A DNA stretch of 64,000 nt from Lyophyllum atratum (lineage: Eukaryota > Basidiomycota > Agaricomycetes > Agaricales > Lyophyllaceae), in assembly GCA_014905825.1 (NCBI GenBank), contig JACGCN010000050.1, positions 124,001 to 188,000 of the forward strand, read 5' to 3'. Positions 34,506 through 45,197 of the stretch are shown in pieces. Both the position numbers and the translations under genes were made by a program. The notes below the pieces were generated by a model, which had not been told where the DNA came from, searched no databases, and worked only from the letters and a program-made list of their open reading frames with translations. Positions within the stretch are counted from its first letter, which is position 1, and every line of letters begins with the position of its first letter.

Positions 34506-37500
34506 ATGTCGAGCTCTGAGCTCGCGAATTGGGATGGCAGCCAATCTGCTAAGGAACAACGGCAACAGCAGCCTGTGAATCGAATTGTGCAACCGAGGGC
34601 AGGGACTGCAAATACTTCAGAACATGTGCATGGACAACGAGAAGAGCGATTTGACGCGTCTTTGAGGACGATCGAAGTGAATGGGCACGCGAATACCAAT
34701 AGAGAGGAAACTGGCCTAGTAAAGGCACGTGTCGGCATCAGCATTTGTCGGCGGTTTTGCTGATAGGCGTCAATACATCTAGATATCGCAGGAATCAACA
34801 ATACGGAATACGCCAAAGGTAAGTTCTGTCTTATGAATTTACATCTCAGTTCTAATACGCGTGTAGCCGGCGCCAGATATATCAAGAATCTTTGACGAGG
34901 TCAAGGTTGAGATTGTGGATTTCAATGGTCGCTGGAGGGAGGACAACACCCGCACCTTATCCATCGAGGATACAGATGATGCGCTTTTCGACGGCGGGGA
35001 TGCCATGATTGTTGACCAGATGCTGGTACATACCTCCTGCTTTTCGGAGAGCTTCACTAACCACACGCGCAGCAAGCACCCCCGTCTTCACCGCCAAAGC
35101 CAGCACTCAACGGTTTCGAAACTCATTTGGCGCCTGTTGCCCAGTCATCCCCATCCTCTTCAAGCGATGTTCAATTCGTGTCGCCACCTCCTCACCAAAT
35201 CATGGAGAGCCTGTTCACACCCGATCCTACTCCACCGCCTACGCTAGAACGCGTTCGTTTCTCCCACATCGCCGTCCCGCCATTCCCTAGAGGTTTGGAC
35301 GCAACAGACTACAGACGCCTACTTAGGAAACGTCCCCGCCCCCTCCCCGTAGCCAAGACGCGTCCTTCTCACCTGAACCGCCACGTCGAGACCCATTTCA
35401 GCCTAGGAGACGCTTTGCAATCTGCCTGGAACAACAATGGGGCCATCCACACAGTCTCGCGCCAGCGTAGCCGGGTAGAAAACAATCCTGTCGCCGGATC
35501 GTCATTAGAAGCCGCTCTACAGTCCGCCATGAACAACAACGGTCCCATACACACCATCGCGCGTCAAAGTATCCAAGTCAGATCCACGAACTTAGCCACA
35601 TCCTCCTCGTCTGCTTCCTCATCCTACATCTCGGCGTCAGCGCCTGTCAAATCTAAACCTCGGAGAGAGCAGGCTGAGATGGACGAATATGTGCGTCAGC
35701 AGAAGAAGGCGAAGCTTGGGCAGAATTCCGTCTCTCATGCGTCGAGCAGCCGCTACACTTCCGTGAGGGTATCGCGAACACCACTACCCGCACCCCATCC
35801 ACCGCCTCAGTCAGAGTCCGACACCGATACCGTTCCTGTGCGGCCCCGGCCCCGGAAGGTCGCGCACACCAGGTACAATCCCATGAAGGACATCGTGCGG
35901 CTTTTCATCAATGGTATCCCCCCTGACCCGCATGTCGAAGTGATGGAACTCAATACACGATTTCTGCAGCGGCTGGCGAGGCCCTCGTCCCAGAAAGAAA
36001 ACGATGCATATGAGGAGGAGCGGGAGGGAAGCGAACGACGGCCAACCCAGAATCCTACGTGTCGCGATGGACCTCCCCGGCCTTTCTGGCGGGAATGGTC
36101 GGAACAGGAACGGTGGAAGTCGAACTCTGACTCGGTTTTGCGCCTAGAGGGTGATATGACGATGGGCGGATTTTTAAACGACTGGAAGGAGGACAGCGAG
36201 GGTGCCGATGACGAGGAGGATGAGGACGAGGATGATGATGATAGTGACATCGTGTTTTTGGGGAGGACTGGTCTGAAAGATGCGCAGGCAGAGCGACAGA
36301 GCAACAAACATCCGTCGCAGGCCAAGGAGGGTCCGTCGCACATTGAGAAGGCCTTTTCACAGGCCAAGAACGGCTCGTCGCAGATCAGAAAGGGTCCGTC
36401 GCAGGCCAAGGCGCCACCTAGAAAGGGTTCGACTGTAGAAGCCCGGAAACTTCGCATTCGTGCTGATGAGCCTCTGGAGCCTTCCTCCTCCTCGATCCCC
36501 TCAATTCCTCCGCAGCCTAGCAAGCCTAAGCCTAAGCCCGGACCACAGGGCGAGGGCACAGCGTCCTTCACCTCCATACAGCACGAGAAGAAGCGACCTT
36601 CGAAAGATGTCGAGCGTGAGGCATATCGGCACCTTTCTGACAAGGCGTTAGGCAAGCGGAGAGCGACGAGTCCTGAGGTGGAGAATTACCAGCGTCCGCG
36701 ACCACCACCACCCTCGTTGTCATCACCCTTCTACCCTGTGCCGCCGAAGACGGGTGAGAGAAATGGACGTGCACCGCAACCAAGACCTCGTGCACCTCTA
36801 GCGTCCCCAGCAACCTTCTCCTTGTTGAACCCTTCTTTCTCGATCCCGGCCAAGCCAGGTGCAAAACCTGCGCCTGCACTTCATCCTAATCACACTGCCC
36901 GTGCTCCTGCGGCTTCCCCGCGCAGGTTGGCGCCTGCCCCCAACCCGACGCCGTCCCAACCTCCTATAAGGCCTGTACCGCGTCTAGCAGGTGCTGGCGC
37001 TGCTCCTGATCCTACATCTGCGGCCTCCCACTCGTCGCCGTCCCAGGTTGCTGTGAGACTCGTACCATGTCCTGTAGCTCCTGCAGTTCTGACATCCCCG
37101 CAGACTTCCCGTACGAGTGATGCATCCGCGCAACGGCCGGCCAACCCGAACACTGCGCATGCGATACACAACACGACGGTGATCGTCAACCGTTCGGCGC
37201 ATGTCCAGCACCCGTCTCCCTCCTTCCAATCGCCTCTGCCTGTTATGATATCGCATACTTTACCTACCCATGCCATGACTCCAGCCCAACCGACGCATCT
37301 ATCGCCTCATCGCCCCCCATACCATCCGCATTTCGTGACGCCCCAAACTTCGCCCCCAGACAGGAGACAAGCATCCGTTTCTCTTAGGCAGGCGATGGAC
37401 GACACGCAATCCAGTCTTTATGAGCCTCCCGAGCGCAGCCCGCCCTCCGCACGCTCCGTGAACAACCCTGCGCATCCCACACACGCTCATCCTCCACGCT

Positions 37501-39527
37501 TGCCATCCGTTACAAATACCAATCCTTTTGTTCATAGACCTACAAATACTCACGCGGCGCAGGTCCCCGCCCGTTCCCGCGACTTCTTGGCCCCTTCACC
37601 TCGTTCAGAACCTTCCGCCTACTTTCCTCACGCACAGCCTTCAACCACTTCAGGCCCATTCTTGGCGGTCTATCAGGAGGACCCAGAATCGCCTACTAAG
37701 CTATATAGGTATTCTTCGTCATCTGTTGGACAGGGGAATGGACCACCGGATGAGTATAGATATGGGGTCAGCGGCGTACTTCTGAACGAAGAGCGACGGG
37801 GCATCCCAGAAATGTGGATGGACGACAACACTTCGGCGGTGGATCATGTGCCTGGGTTTGGGAACGGAACGATCGATCCCTCTTTGCTTGGGGGCGGTCA
37901 GGCCGCCGAAGAAGAGCATACTCTTGTCCAGCCGCTGGTGGAATATGATTCAAGTTCACCCACCCCTCCGCCCTCTCCCCCTGCAGCAACGTGGCGTGTG
38001 AATCCACTGGTCGCGTATGAATCCCGATCTCCATCGCGTTCCCCCTCCCCACTACCCCCGCGTTCGTTTTCTCGCAGCCCTGCGTCGCACCACTCGCGGT
38101 CGCGCTCATCTTCACCGCCCCTGTCACCCACGCGCTCTGTACGGGAGTCAACTGCGCAAAGCCGTCCCGCTACGTCCAATGACTCTGTTCGTGACGCTTC
38201 GTCGTTACCGTCATGGACTCAGCCATTACCTCGTCGTTCTCGTCAACCCCGGCGGGCCCCCGATGGGATGGTCGCTACTGGAGATCTAGACGTGTCATCA
38301 AGCGATGAAAGCTGGTCCGATCAGGAGAACCGCCGTCAGAAAAAGAAATCTAGAAGACTCTCGATGTCGTTGGATCCCATACCCCTCAGCGGCCCTGCTC
38401 CGCGAGCCGATGGAGCAAGCACCTCGACTTCAGATCATCAGATGGGGCAACCAGCCAGGACTATGGCTCAACGACCCGGTGCGAAGGGCATACGGTATCC
38501 ACAGGTTGCGGAATTCGAGTATTGCCATCAGTGCAGGAGTCAAACCAACATATTAAAATTCGTCTGTCCTTGTGAAAAAAGATATTGCTATCGCTGCTTG
38601 CACACGAGGTACGTTTCTATACGATCGCTATCACTCGAACAATAAACGTTTAACTGTTTTATTTTCTGTAGATACACGGGAGAGCAAGCCTATAACTTAA
38701 CCCTTCTAAGCTTCACCTGCCCGTTGTGCAAAAACATGTGCAACTGCACTATATGCTGTAAGAAGCGAGGCGAGGTTTACGTGGGGTCGAGGTCGCGCGC
38801 TGAGCCTGTCAAGCGTCCTGCCCTACAAAAGCCTAGCAAGGAAGCCTCCAATCCAGTCCAGACTGTGCTCCCACGGCGCGCGGGCAAGACCAACGTTTCC
38901 GACGCTGTACCGGTGACGACGTACTGGGCAACGATGTACGGGCTCAATGGGCAGAGGATTGGAAATGCGTTCGTCGGGGACGATGGGAACGAAGATCGTG
39001 TGGTGATGCGGGCTCTCGGGGAACCGGCGCCGGAGACGCGGAAGAGGGAGCGTATATTTGTGGGCGATGTTCAGGAGGCGTGGGGGTTCGGTGACCGCTG
39101 CCTTTTGAAGGAGGTGGACCCCGTATCGTGGCGCGACAGAAACAATGGACCGAATGAGCGCGTGTACGTTGGCAAGAAGGCGCTGCTTTACATGCCCACA
39201 GTCTCGCGTCGGCGACGGGCAGGGGTGGCTGTTCCGACTACGGGCTATTCCCAGTGGACGTCGTATGCGGGTGAGGACTTTTCCTCGCCGCTGTCGTCCA
39301 TTGATGGCGAGAGTGACGCTGGTGAAGGCGAGTCGCGTCTAGGATTTGAGCCCTCCGTCATAGAGGCTGATCTTGAGATGGTTGCGCAGGAGGGTCTTGA
39401 TAGTTTTTTGGCCAAGGGCCCGGGGAAAGCGTTTTCTGCGGATAGTCTTGTGGACACTGATGTTGCGCGCGCGATCTCGTTGGGCTTGTTGGCGTGCGGT
39501 GTGGCAGTCCAGCTTTCGGCGTGTTGA
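34506..39527 (+). CDS. zf-4CXXC_R1 (CDCA7-type) zinc-finger nuclear protein
   Basis: This is a very large (about 1,600 residues), mostly disordered protein with a C-terminal zinc-binding domain of the R1/CDCA7 type. In animals and plants that domain works with chromatin remodelling and DNA methylation; the fungal role is inferred only. From ATG 34506 (MSSSELANWDGSQSAKEQRQ) four short exons lead to one long exon at about 35073-38609, rich in Pro, Ser, Ala and Arg. It contains two copies of an LxxALQSAxNNNGxIHTxxRQ motif (about 35400 and 35505), an acidic run followed by SDIVFLG (near 36190-36260), and repeats of an SQAK/GPSQ motif. The zinc domain begins near 38510 (EFEYCHQCRSQTNILKFVCP, CEKRYCYRCLHTRY), crosses an intron at about 38610-38671 and ends with FTCPLCKNMCNCTICCKKRG. 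A further roughly 250-residue region follows to 39527. Confidence 0.8.
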
Positions 39528-40432
39528 ATCGTCATTCCACCTTACATATATTGATACGTTGAATTTAATCTTCTGTTCGTCATTCCATAGGACGACATCG
39601 GTGTAATATGTGTATTTTTTGTTCTAGCATTGTATCATAAAGATGACAATACATACATACTAGGGAACGTATGAAGGTGGAGATGGCGTAACGAAGCAAA
39701 CGCTTGTTCTAAAGTTGAGCATTTTCAGCACCCAAGTGGTCCCCAGAGTTCACATCACAATCAACGGGGAACTCGTCGCTCAGCTCAGCCGTAGTCCCAA
39801 TAACACGTTCATCGATGGAGGTTCCAGCCGCATGGCTGGGGGCTACTTTGACATCCCGTAGGGCTAACTACGCTTTGTAGAAAGTTTGAGCGTAGCAGCA
39901 TATCGCGTTCTGATTCTCACATCTGACATCATGGCTTCATTCCTAGCCACCAATATATTATATATCGTGTCGACCAAAGCCAGGCAGGATCCTAGAATCG
40001 AGTGTCCAGCACTAAATTCATAGCCATTTATACTAATACAGCCCACGTAAGATAGACGCATCGTGTATGGGTATCGGGGAGCATATTTTCCAGTGTCACT
40101 CCCAGTAGTGCCTCGATGCAAGGGGTATACTCTATGCATATGCTTTCCTATAACAGTCCTCCATATGACGTTTTGAACGAACTACGACGTCTTTTCTTCC
40201 CGAATTGGGGGGACCATGAAAGCAGGTGTGTCTTTGGGGATTGGCATACCATTCAAAGCCACCGGGTGTGAATGAGGGTCGTTTGCACAGACAAGCAGTG
40301 TATTCCCCTGGAGGAAGTTCTTTCGCACAAGGCACGACCCCACCGAACTCCGAATCTTCATCCCACTGGGCACTACCTTCATCATGGGCGTCCACAGAAA
40401 GGGCATATTGGAAAACCAGTAGGATCGATTGA
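39528..40432. other. intergenic between convergent genes
   Basis: It should hold the 3' UTRs of the zinc-finger gene and of the NAT9-like gene. Frames here such as 40132-40680 (-) are extensions or shadows of the acetyltransferase exon. Nothing else is supported. Confidence 0.4.
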
Positions 40433-41353
40433 TCATAGTTGCCGTGAGGGCGCGCTGGCGCCCCACCGCATCTCGACCTCTTCGAAAACCTCCACGCGAC
40501 GCGTGATCCGAAATCCAAGTGTCTCAAAGAGGCGGATGCTAGGTATGTTCGCGGTTCCGATGCGCGCGGTGAGCGAATGAGGAGGTATGCCGAGCCCTTG
40601 GTTGGCGACTGGAGTTGTAGTGAGGTCCGAGCTAGGCGAGGATGCCGATGCGTCGGGACGGAAAGAGGAGTGCGGGGCACCAGTGGCGTACGATAGCATG
40701 AGCTGGAGTGCTTCGTAGGCGAGGCCTTTGCGGCGGTAGGCTGGTTCTACAGAGCGAGGATTGAGCTAGACCGCGGGAAGGGCGAGGAAAGAACGTACCT
40801 GCGATCATGATCTCCACCTCTGCCTCAAACTCGTCTTCTTCCTCTTCACAGTCACCTTCCCTAGTACCCTTATCACCAGGCTCTTGAACTTGGCCCGGTA
40901 TAGCGCCTTTGAGGAACATGTTGACGTCTCCAACCATCGGAAGTCCTGCAATCTCTGGGTCGGTTGGTGACAGGCCTTCCGTCGCAGCAGGCAGTGGGAG
41001 TCGCTCTCCGGACGGAGCATCACGCGCGAGCACTATGAATGTGAGCTTGTCGTCGTCGAGGCGCCACTTTTCTAGTCCAACCTCGCATTAGATGGATCAA
41101 TCTATAGAAGCGATTAAACGCACGTACGTTGCATTTCGTACTCTTCTTCGAGGCTCAGGGGCTCACTCGCCGTGAGGCGCTGGAGTTCTTCGTCCGTCAT
41201 CCAGGCGTGGTATTTCTATGAAGAGAAAAGCTCTGAATATGAAATTGTAGGAACTTGTTGCGAAAGGAGCGGACGTACGGGAACATGTTCCGGAAGGTAG
41301 GGCACTAGGACGACTTTGGAGCCGATGAGGACTGTGTGTTCGTTCGCCTTCAT
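40433..41353 (-). CDS. NAT9-like GNAT N-acetyltransferase
   Basis: A GCN5-related acetyltransferase of the NAT9 type, which in animals acetylates proteins and stabilises microtubules independently of enzymatic complexes; the fungal role is not established. The ATG at 41353 gives [20 protein letters not shown] and PEHVP, then across introns [40 protein letters not shown] and [11 protein letters not shown]. The core shows [30 protein letters not shown] and EALQLMLSY (the acetyl-CoA loop and its helix), then [20 protein letters not shown] and [14 protein letters not shown]. The (R/Q)xxGxG/A-like loop is RRKGLA. A Glu/Asp-rich insert and a Ser/Pro-rich insert enlarge the protein. Four exons; stop at 40433. 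The HAWM...[11 protein letters not shown] signature makes NAT9 more likely than RimJ-type enzymes. Confidence 0.87.
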
Positions 41354-41931
41354 TACGATCGCGCTCCAGATGATGGTCGTGGTAAGGAACAAGAACTTGA
41401 GGTGGAAAATCGTATCGATCACGGGTCACGATGTCGGAGGTCTGTGCCTTGAAATTGAATTCCATGATCATGAACCATACCACTGTAATGAACCATATGT
41501 ACCACTGTAATCTCTGACTATTATCCTGTTTTTGCGTATCACTTATCTTGTGGACGCCGAAGACATAGGCCTGGCGGTCGTTCGAGTCAGAGGTGCTGGA
41601 CGATGAGCATGCCCAAATTCATTTTATCCGTTCCTACATGACTTAGCAGATAACATGAACAGGATTATTAGTAACTTCAACCCTGCTTCTCTCAACTTCG
41701 ATTTGAAATGCAATCAACAGCGCCGTCAATGCCTTCTGAGGTACATCTCTAGAGCTTTAGACACTGGCTCGCTTTAGAGCAGAATTTCATATTGACAGGA
41801 GAAACGTATGTAAGTAATCCTCCTGGCCTCATTAGAGCACATGTTATTACTACCAACCTGCAAAAGAGACGACAAAGGTAAGTCCAGATCTATAACCCGG
41901 GAACAGGTGCCAACGTACTTCATTCAATCCA
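41354..41931. other. intergenic, no gene seen
   Basis: This lies between two - strand genes: the NAT9-like promoter and the 3' flank of the next gene. No convincing frame is present. Confidence 0.4.
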
Positions 41932-42459
41932 TCACACGGGCAGTGGCGCATGCCAGTCTGCCTGGCCGAGCAATGCTTGCACTGGTTGCCTAGCGATTAA
42001 ACCTGCTTGAATGCATTTGACGAGGACAGAGACCACCCAATGCTGGCAACTCCACCAGCCATTGGGTTTCAGGACTTGTTCTGCTGCCGCAACGCGCTCC
42101 AACCATTGCCTCTGGGCGTAGTTAAGCGTAGCAATGGGGATGAATATCGCATCGTCATTGGTTTGCCGGCCGGCAATTCTTGTCTTTGGGCCCCAATTGG
42201 TTAGGTGGTCCAAATAGCCATAAGGACCCCTCTCTCGAGTGACGGCAAGCTGACGATGAACGTGGTCCCCGGTCGACGCCGTACCAACCCTCCAGGCAAT
42301 TGCCCAATGTCGATGACTAGGAAGGACACTCTTCTTTTTGATGTCCCAGACAATGAGCATTACTGTACGTGGAGAATCTTCGTCGGGATACAGGTGCTCT
42401 ACGCCTGGCGGCTCGTGGACAGAGGAAGACCTCCCCATGTTGGGCATTACTTCGGTCAT
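41932..42459 (-). CDS. conserved fungal hypothetical protein
   Basis: A single-exon gene for 175 residues with no named domain that I can support. After a short polar N-terminus (MTEVMPNMGRSSSVHEPPGV), the protein reads TVMLIVWDIKKKSVLPSHRH, WAIAWRVGTASTGDHVHRQL, AVTRERGPYGYLDHLTNWGP and KTRIAGRQTNDDAIFIPIAT. It continues with LNYAQRQWLERVAAAEQVLK and ends NGWWSCQHWVVSVLVKCIQA...LLGQADWHAPLPV. The HW.IA..VG...TG, GPYGYLD.LTNWG and W.CQ.W...VL blocks resemble small cytosolic proteins found in many Agaricomycetes. The pattern of His, Cys and Trp (WSCQHWV) recalls papain-like or NlpC-like active sites, but I cannot confirm this. Starts at M42459 or M42438 are both possible. Confidence 0.65.
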   Translation of the reverse strand: MTEVMPNMGRSSSVHEPPGVEHLYPDEDSPRTVMLIVWDIKKKSVLPSHRHWAIAWRVGTASTGDHVHRQLAVTRERGPYGYLDHLTNWGPKTRIAGRQTNDDAIFIPIATLNYAQRQWLERVAAAEQVLKPNGWWSCQHWVVSVLVKCIQAGLIARQPVQALLGQADWHAPLPV

Positions 42460-42953
42460 GTTTTGCAGAAGAGCGGTGTATGGAAGGATAGGTGAGGGCG
42501 ATAAAATTGAATAATATCCTTAAGGAAGTGATTTGGTCTGTACTTATACTGTCAGTAGGACTCCAGACGGGAACAACTTAAAACAACAATTGACCTAACG
42601 AAAAAGGCAGAAGCCCTGGAAACAAACCTATAAAAAATCGATGTGACAACGGTTGAAGCAGCTTGAAAGTCAAAACACAATTGGACACAATGGTAAGGTT
42701 AAGGACAAGAGCATGGCACGACAGAACAACGTGTCGATTGATGCCTAGAATCACGACAATAACGAGAACAAGGATAAGAACAACGACTCAGAATAAAAGA
42801 AAAAAGACAGACGGCAGAAAGAAGAAGAGTGGCAGAACAAGGACAGACTTACTTACAGCAACAGGTACGGTATCAGAAACGCACCGCATAATAAAGGAGG
42901 ATGGGTCTCGACCGTGCTATCAAAAACAAGTGGGCAGCATAAATTAGAAACAA
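42460..42953. other. purine-rich (AAG/ACAA) intergenic tract
   Basis: The + strand over about 42600-42860 is dominated by A and G, with many ACAAG, AGAA and GACA words. The - strand is therefore a long pyrimidine tract just upstream of the hypothetical gene's ATG at 42459, which fits a promoter CT stretch. The 94-codon + frame here is low-complexity (Arg/Lys/Thr) and not credible. Confidence 0.4.
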
Positions 42954-44465
42954 TTATTCAGCCCACGGCCGAGAAAAGACGTCATCCAATACAGAGGTAT
43001 ATTGGAGTGATAAGTCACTCTCGGGTCCCAGTGCGACCGACAGCTCGTCACACCACTTCGGCGTCGAGGAGCCTCGCAACGCGGCCATGAGTTCCCAAAA
43101 GTCGGGATACCACCCAAGAGTCTCCCAATCCACCAAACCTGTGATCGTTCCATCATCAACCATGATGTTCCTCTCGTTCAAGTCCCCATGTGCCAGTACA
43201 ACATTGCATTGTCGGCCAACTTCGCACAAGGCTGAAGGGACTTCGCTAATGGTCATGTGGCTACCGAGGCGCCAAATCCAATAAGAGTGCAATGCTTCCA
43301 AATCACGAAACTCGTGCAGAGGAGGCGGGTCAAACAACAGGTTGTCGTACGGTCCAGAAGGCCAGGAACCCATCAATCTCCTAGTATCCGATTCCAGTGT
43401 CCCGAGTTCTCGAACAAAACCAGCCAATTGAGTTGCGACGCTTCTCAATTGCTGTTCTGTCATACTGGAGAGACAGGCCTCGAGAGGCTGGCCTTTTATT
43501 CGGTCCATAACAATATAAGTATGGTCGTTGTGCTGGAAGCACATGTGTACTTTAGGTACTGGAATGGACGTCCGCTGTTGGATATACACCATGGCCATAG
43601 CCTCTCGGATGCTAGCTCCTGACCCAGATTTAACAACCAGAGACTCTTCGACGAAAGCAACATTGCCCGCATCTGGTACCGCTGCCAGAGCTTCCAAGAT
43701 ACGCGTTATCTCGTGGGCCGGGGGATTGAATACCGGGGAGGTAAGCAAGGAAGCGTGAGGGAGCGAACACGAAGATGGGGTTGGTGACAGATTGAACTGA
43801 GGCAATGATGTTGCTATGAATGGCGGTAAATGGGTCATGCGCAGCGTGACAGAGCTAGAGAATTGTGTTGAATCATCCAGGGCCACTTCACGCTTCCACA
43901 GTGTAAGTGTACACGCTTCCAAAGCGCCTCGGAGTTAGACAGCAGTGGTGACACCAAGCTTAATAAGGACTTACTCTGCTCGATGTCCAGACCGTCAATC
44001 AGCCTCTGGACTGGTGACTGGGATTCGCCCAGAAGTTCATCATTGTGAAAGACGGCCAGCTCCAGGTAACCCCCACGAAATAATGGCCTAATGGTGGCCG
44101 AGTCAAGAAATCGGGTTCGCCAAAAGGTCCAGCGAGGTGACGTACGCGACGAAGTCCTCGTGCGACCAACGTGGATTATCACTTTGTGTGGATGTTCGTG
44201 TTTTATGAGTCACATCGTCGAGCTTGACAGTGACATGAACGTGAGGCCGCGGCGGTAAATTCTTAGCATGGAGTACTACAATAAGGACATATCAGCGCTG
44301 TTCTCTAATAAGGAATGACGGGGAAGAAAGGCATGCCTTCGATAAGAAGCCTATTGTACCTAGTAGGAAGATATCAGCCTGTGAAAGATGATCAGATAGC
44401 AGGGACATTCACCTGCTCAACTGTATGGGCTTACGGAGTGTGTTTGGATACAGTTTGAAGTCCAT
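42954..44465 (-). CDS. C2 domain fused to an APH-like (aminoglycoside phosphotransferase fold) kinase
   Basis: The C-terminal exon (43927-42954) encodes an APH-fold kinase: LVVKSGSGASIREAMAMVYI (nucleotide lysine region), IPVPKVHMCF, TYIVMDRIKGQPLEACLSSM, the catalytic VVLAHGDLNERNIMVDDG and ITGLVDWETLGWYPDFWELM. Upstream, three phase-matched introns (44434-44276 tentative; 44145-44088; 43974-43928) add a C2 domain. It reads LHAKNLPPRPHVHVTVKLDD, VTHKTRTSTQSDNPRWSHED, RGGYLELAVFHNDELLGESQ and SPVQRLIDGLDIEQ. Its final strands lie at the start of the kinase exon itself (LTLWKREVALDDSTQFSSSV + TLRMTHLPP), so the two domains are physically continuous. C2 domains bind membranes or lipids. APH-like proteins in fungi phosphorylate small molecules or proteins, mostly unknown. 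The first exon (MDFKLYPNTL, ATG 44465) is the least certain part. Confidence 0.7.
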
Positions 44466-45197
44466 GCTGAAAATCAAAGGCGAGTCGAAACGAGTCACTT
44501 TGCAAAGGAGGACACAAAGCGGTTATGAGGTTGTTTGGGAAAGTGTTGTACGATGGAAGCTGTGCCAAGTGAAGTTAGCAAGTTATTTTCTGCAATCACG
44601 TAATACGACCCATACCACTGCCAGATACCAGTCAATCGGCAGGAACAACTTCGACAGAGCCGTATTATAGGCATGTTCGACTTGCTTTTTCGTTCGTCTT
44701 CCATGCTTGCCATCGCGCTATATACTTACAGGGATTTCTTCCAAGAGCTTGGACTCTGCTTATAGGTCCGCTCCTTTTTCATTCGCTTGCATGGTCTTAA
44801 CAGACAGGCGATGCCCCATCCGTTTACACAGCCCTGTGAATTCTTCATTCACCGGATGCCGGCCTGATATCCCTCAGAATAGCTTCGAACCGCACCCTCG
44901 CAGGTAATCTGTAACCTTGACCTCGAATTCTGAGTACCGGCAACTCCAAGGCACTTCGCGAAGGCTGGACTCACACCTGTGAAGATCGTCAACTGGTGAC
45001 AAGGAGCGCAAGCGCATCTAGGAAATCTCCCACATGACTGCTGAGTCCTGACATGCCTTCTTAATCAAGTTCTTGAAGCGGTGCACGATTTCCGTTTTGG
45101 TCAAGCAACGTGTTGTGCGCGTCTATGCTTGTATATCAGACCTCCTCCGAGTATCCACAGCACTTTCAAGTATGCCTCTCATGACCTAGATCCAGAA
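44466..45197. other. divergent intergenic region
   Basis: This lies between the C2-kinase gene (-) and the WW-domain gene (+). The WW gene's frame is open upstream to 45081, so its start could be there, but that extension does not look like protein. No other gene is supported. Confidence 0.4.

Noticed and set aside
35807..36655. 282-codon - strand frame rich in Ser and Cys
   Set aside because: It is antisense to the long, biased exon of the zinc-finger gene; no start or splice context and no family resemblance.
42663..42947. 94-codon + strand frame rich in Arg, Lys and Thr
   Set aside because: It is a product of the purine-rich tract; it has low complexity and lies upstream of a - strand gene where a pyrimidine tract is expected.
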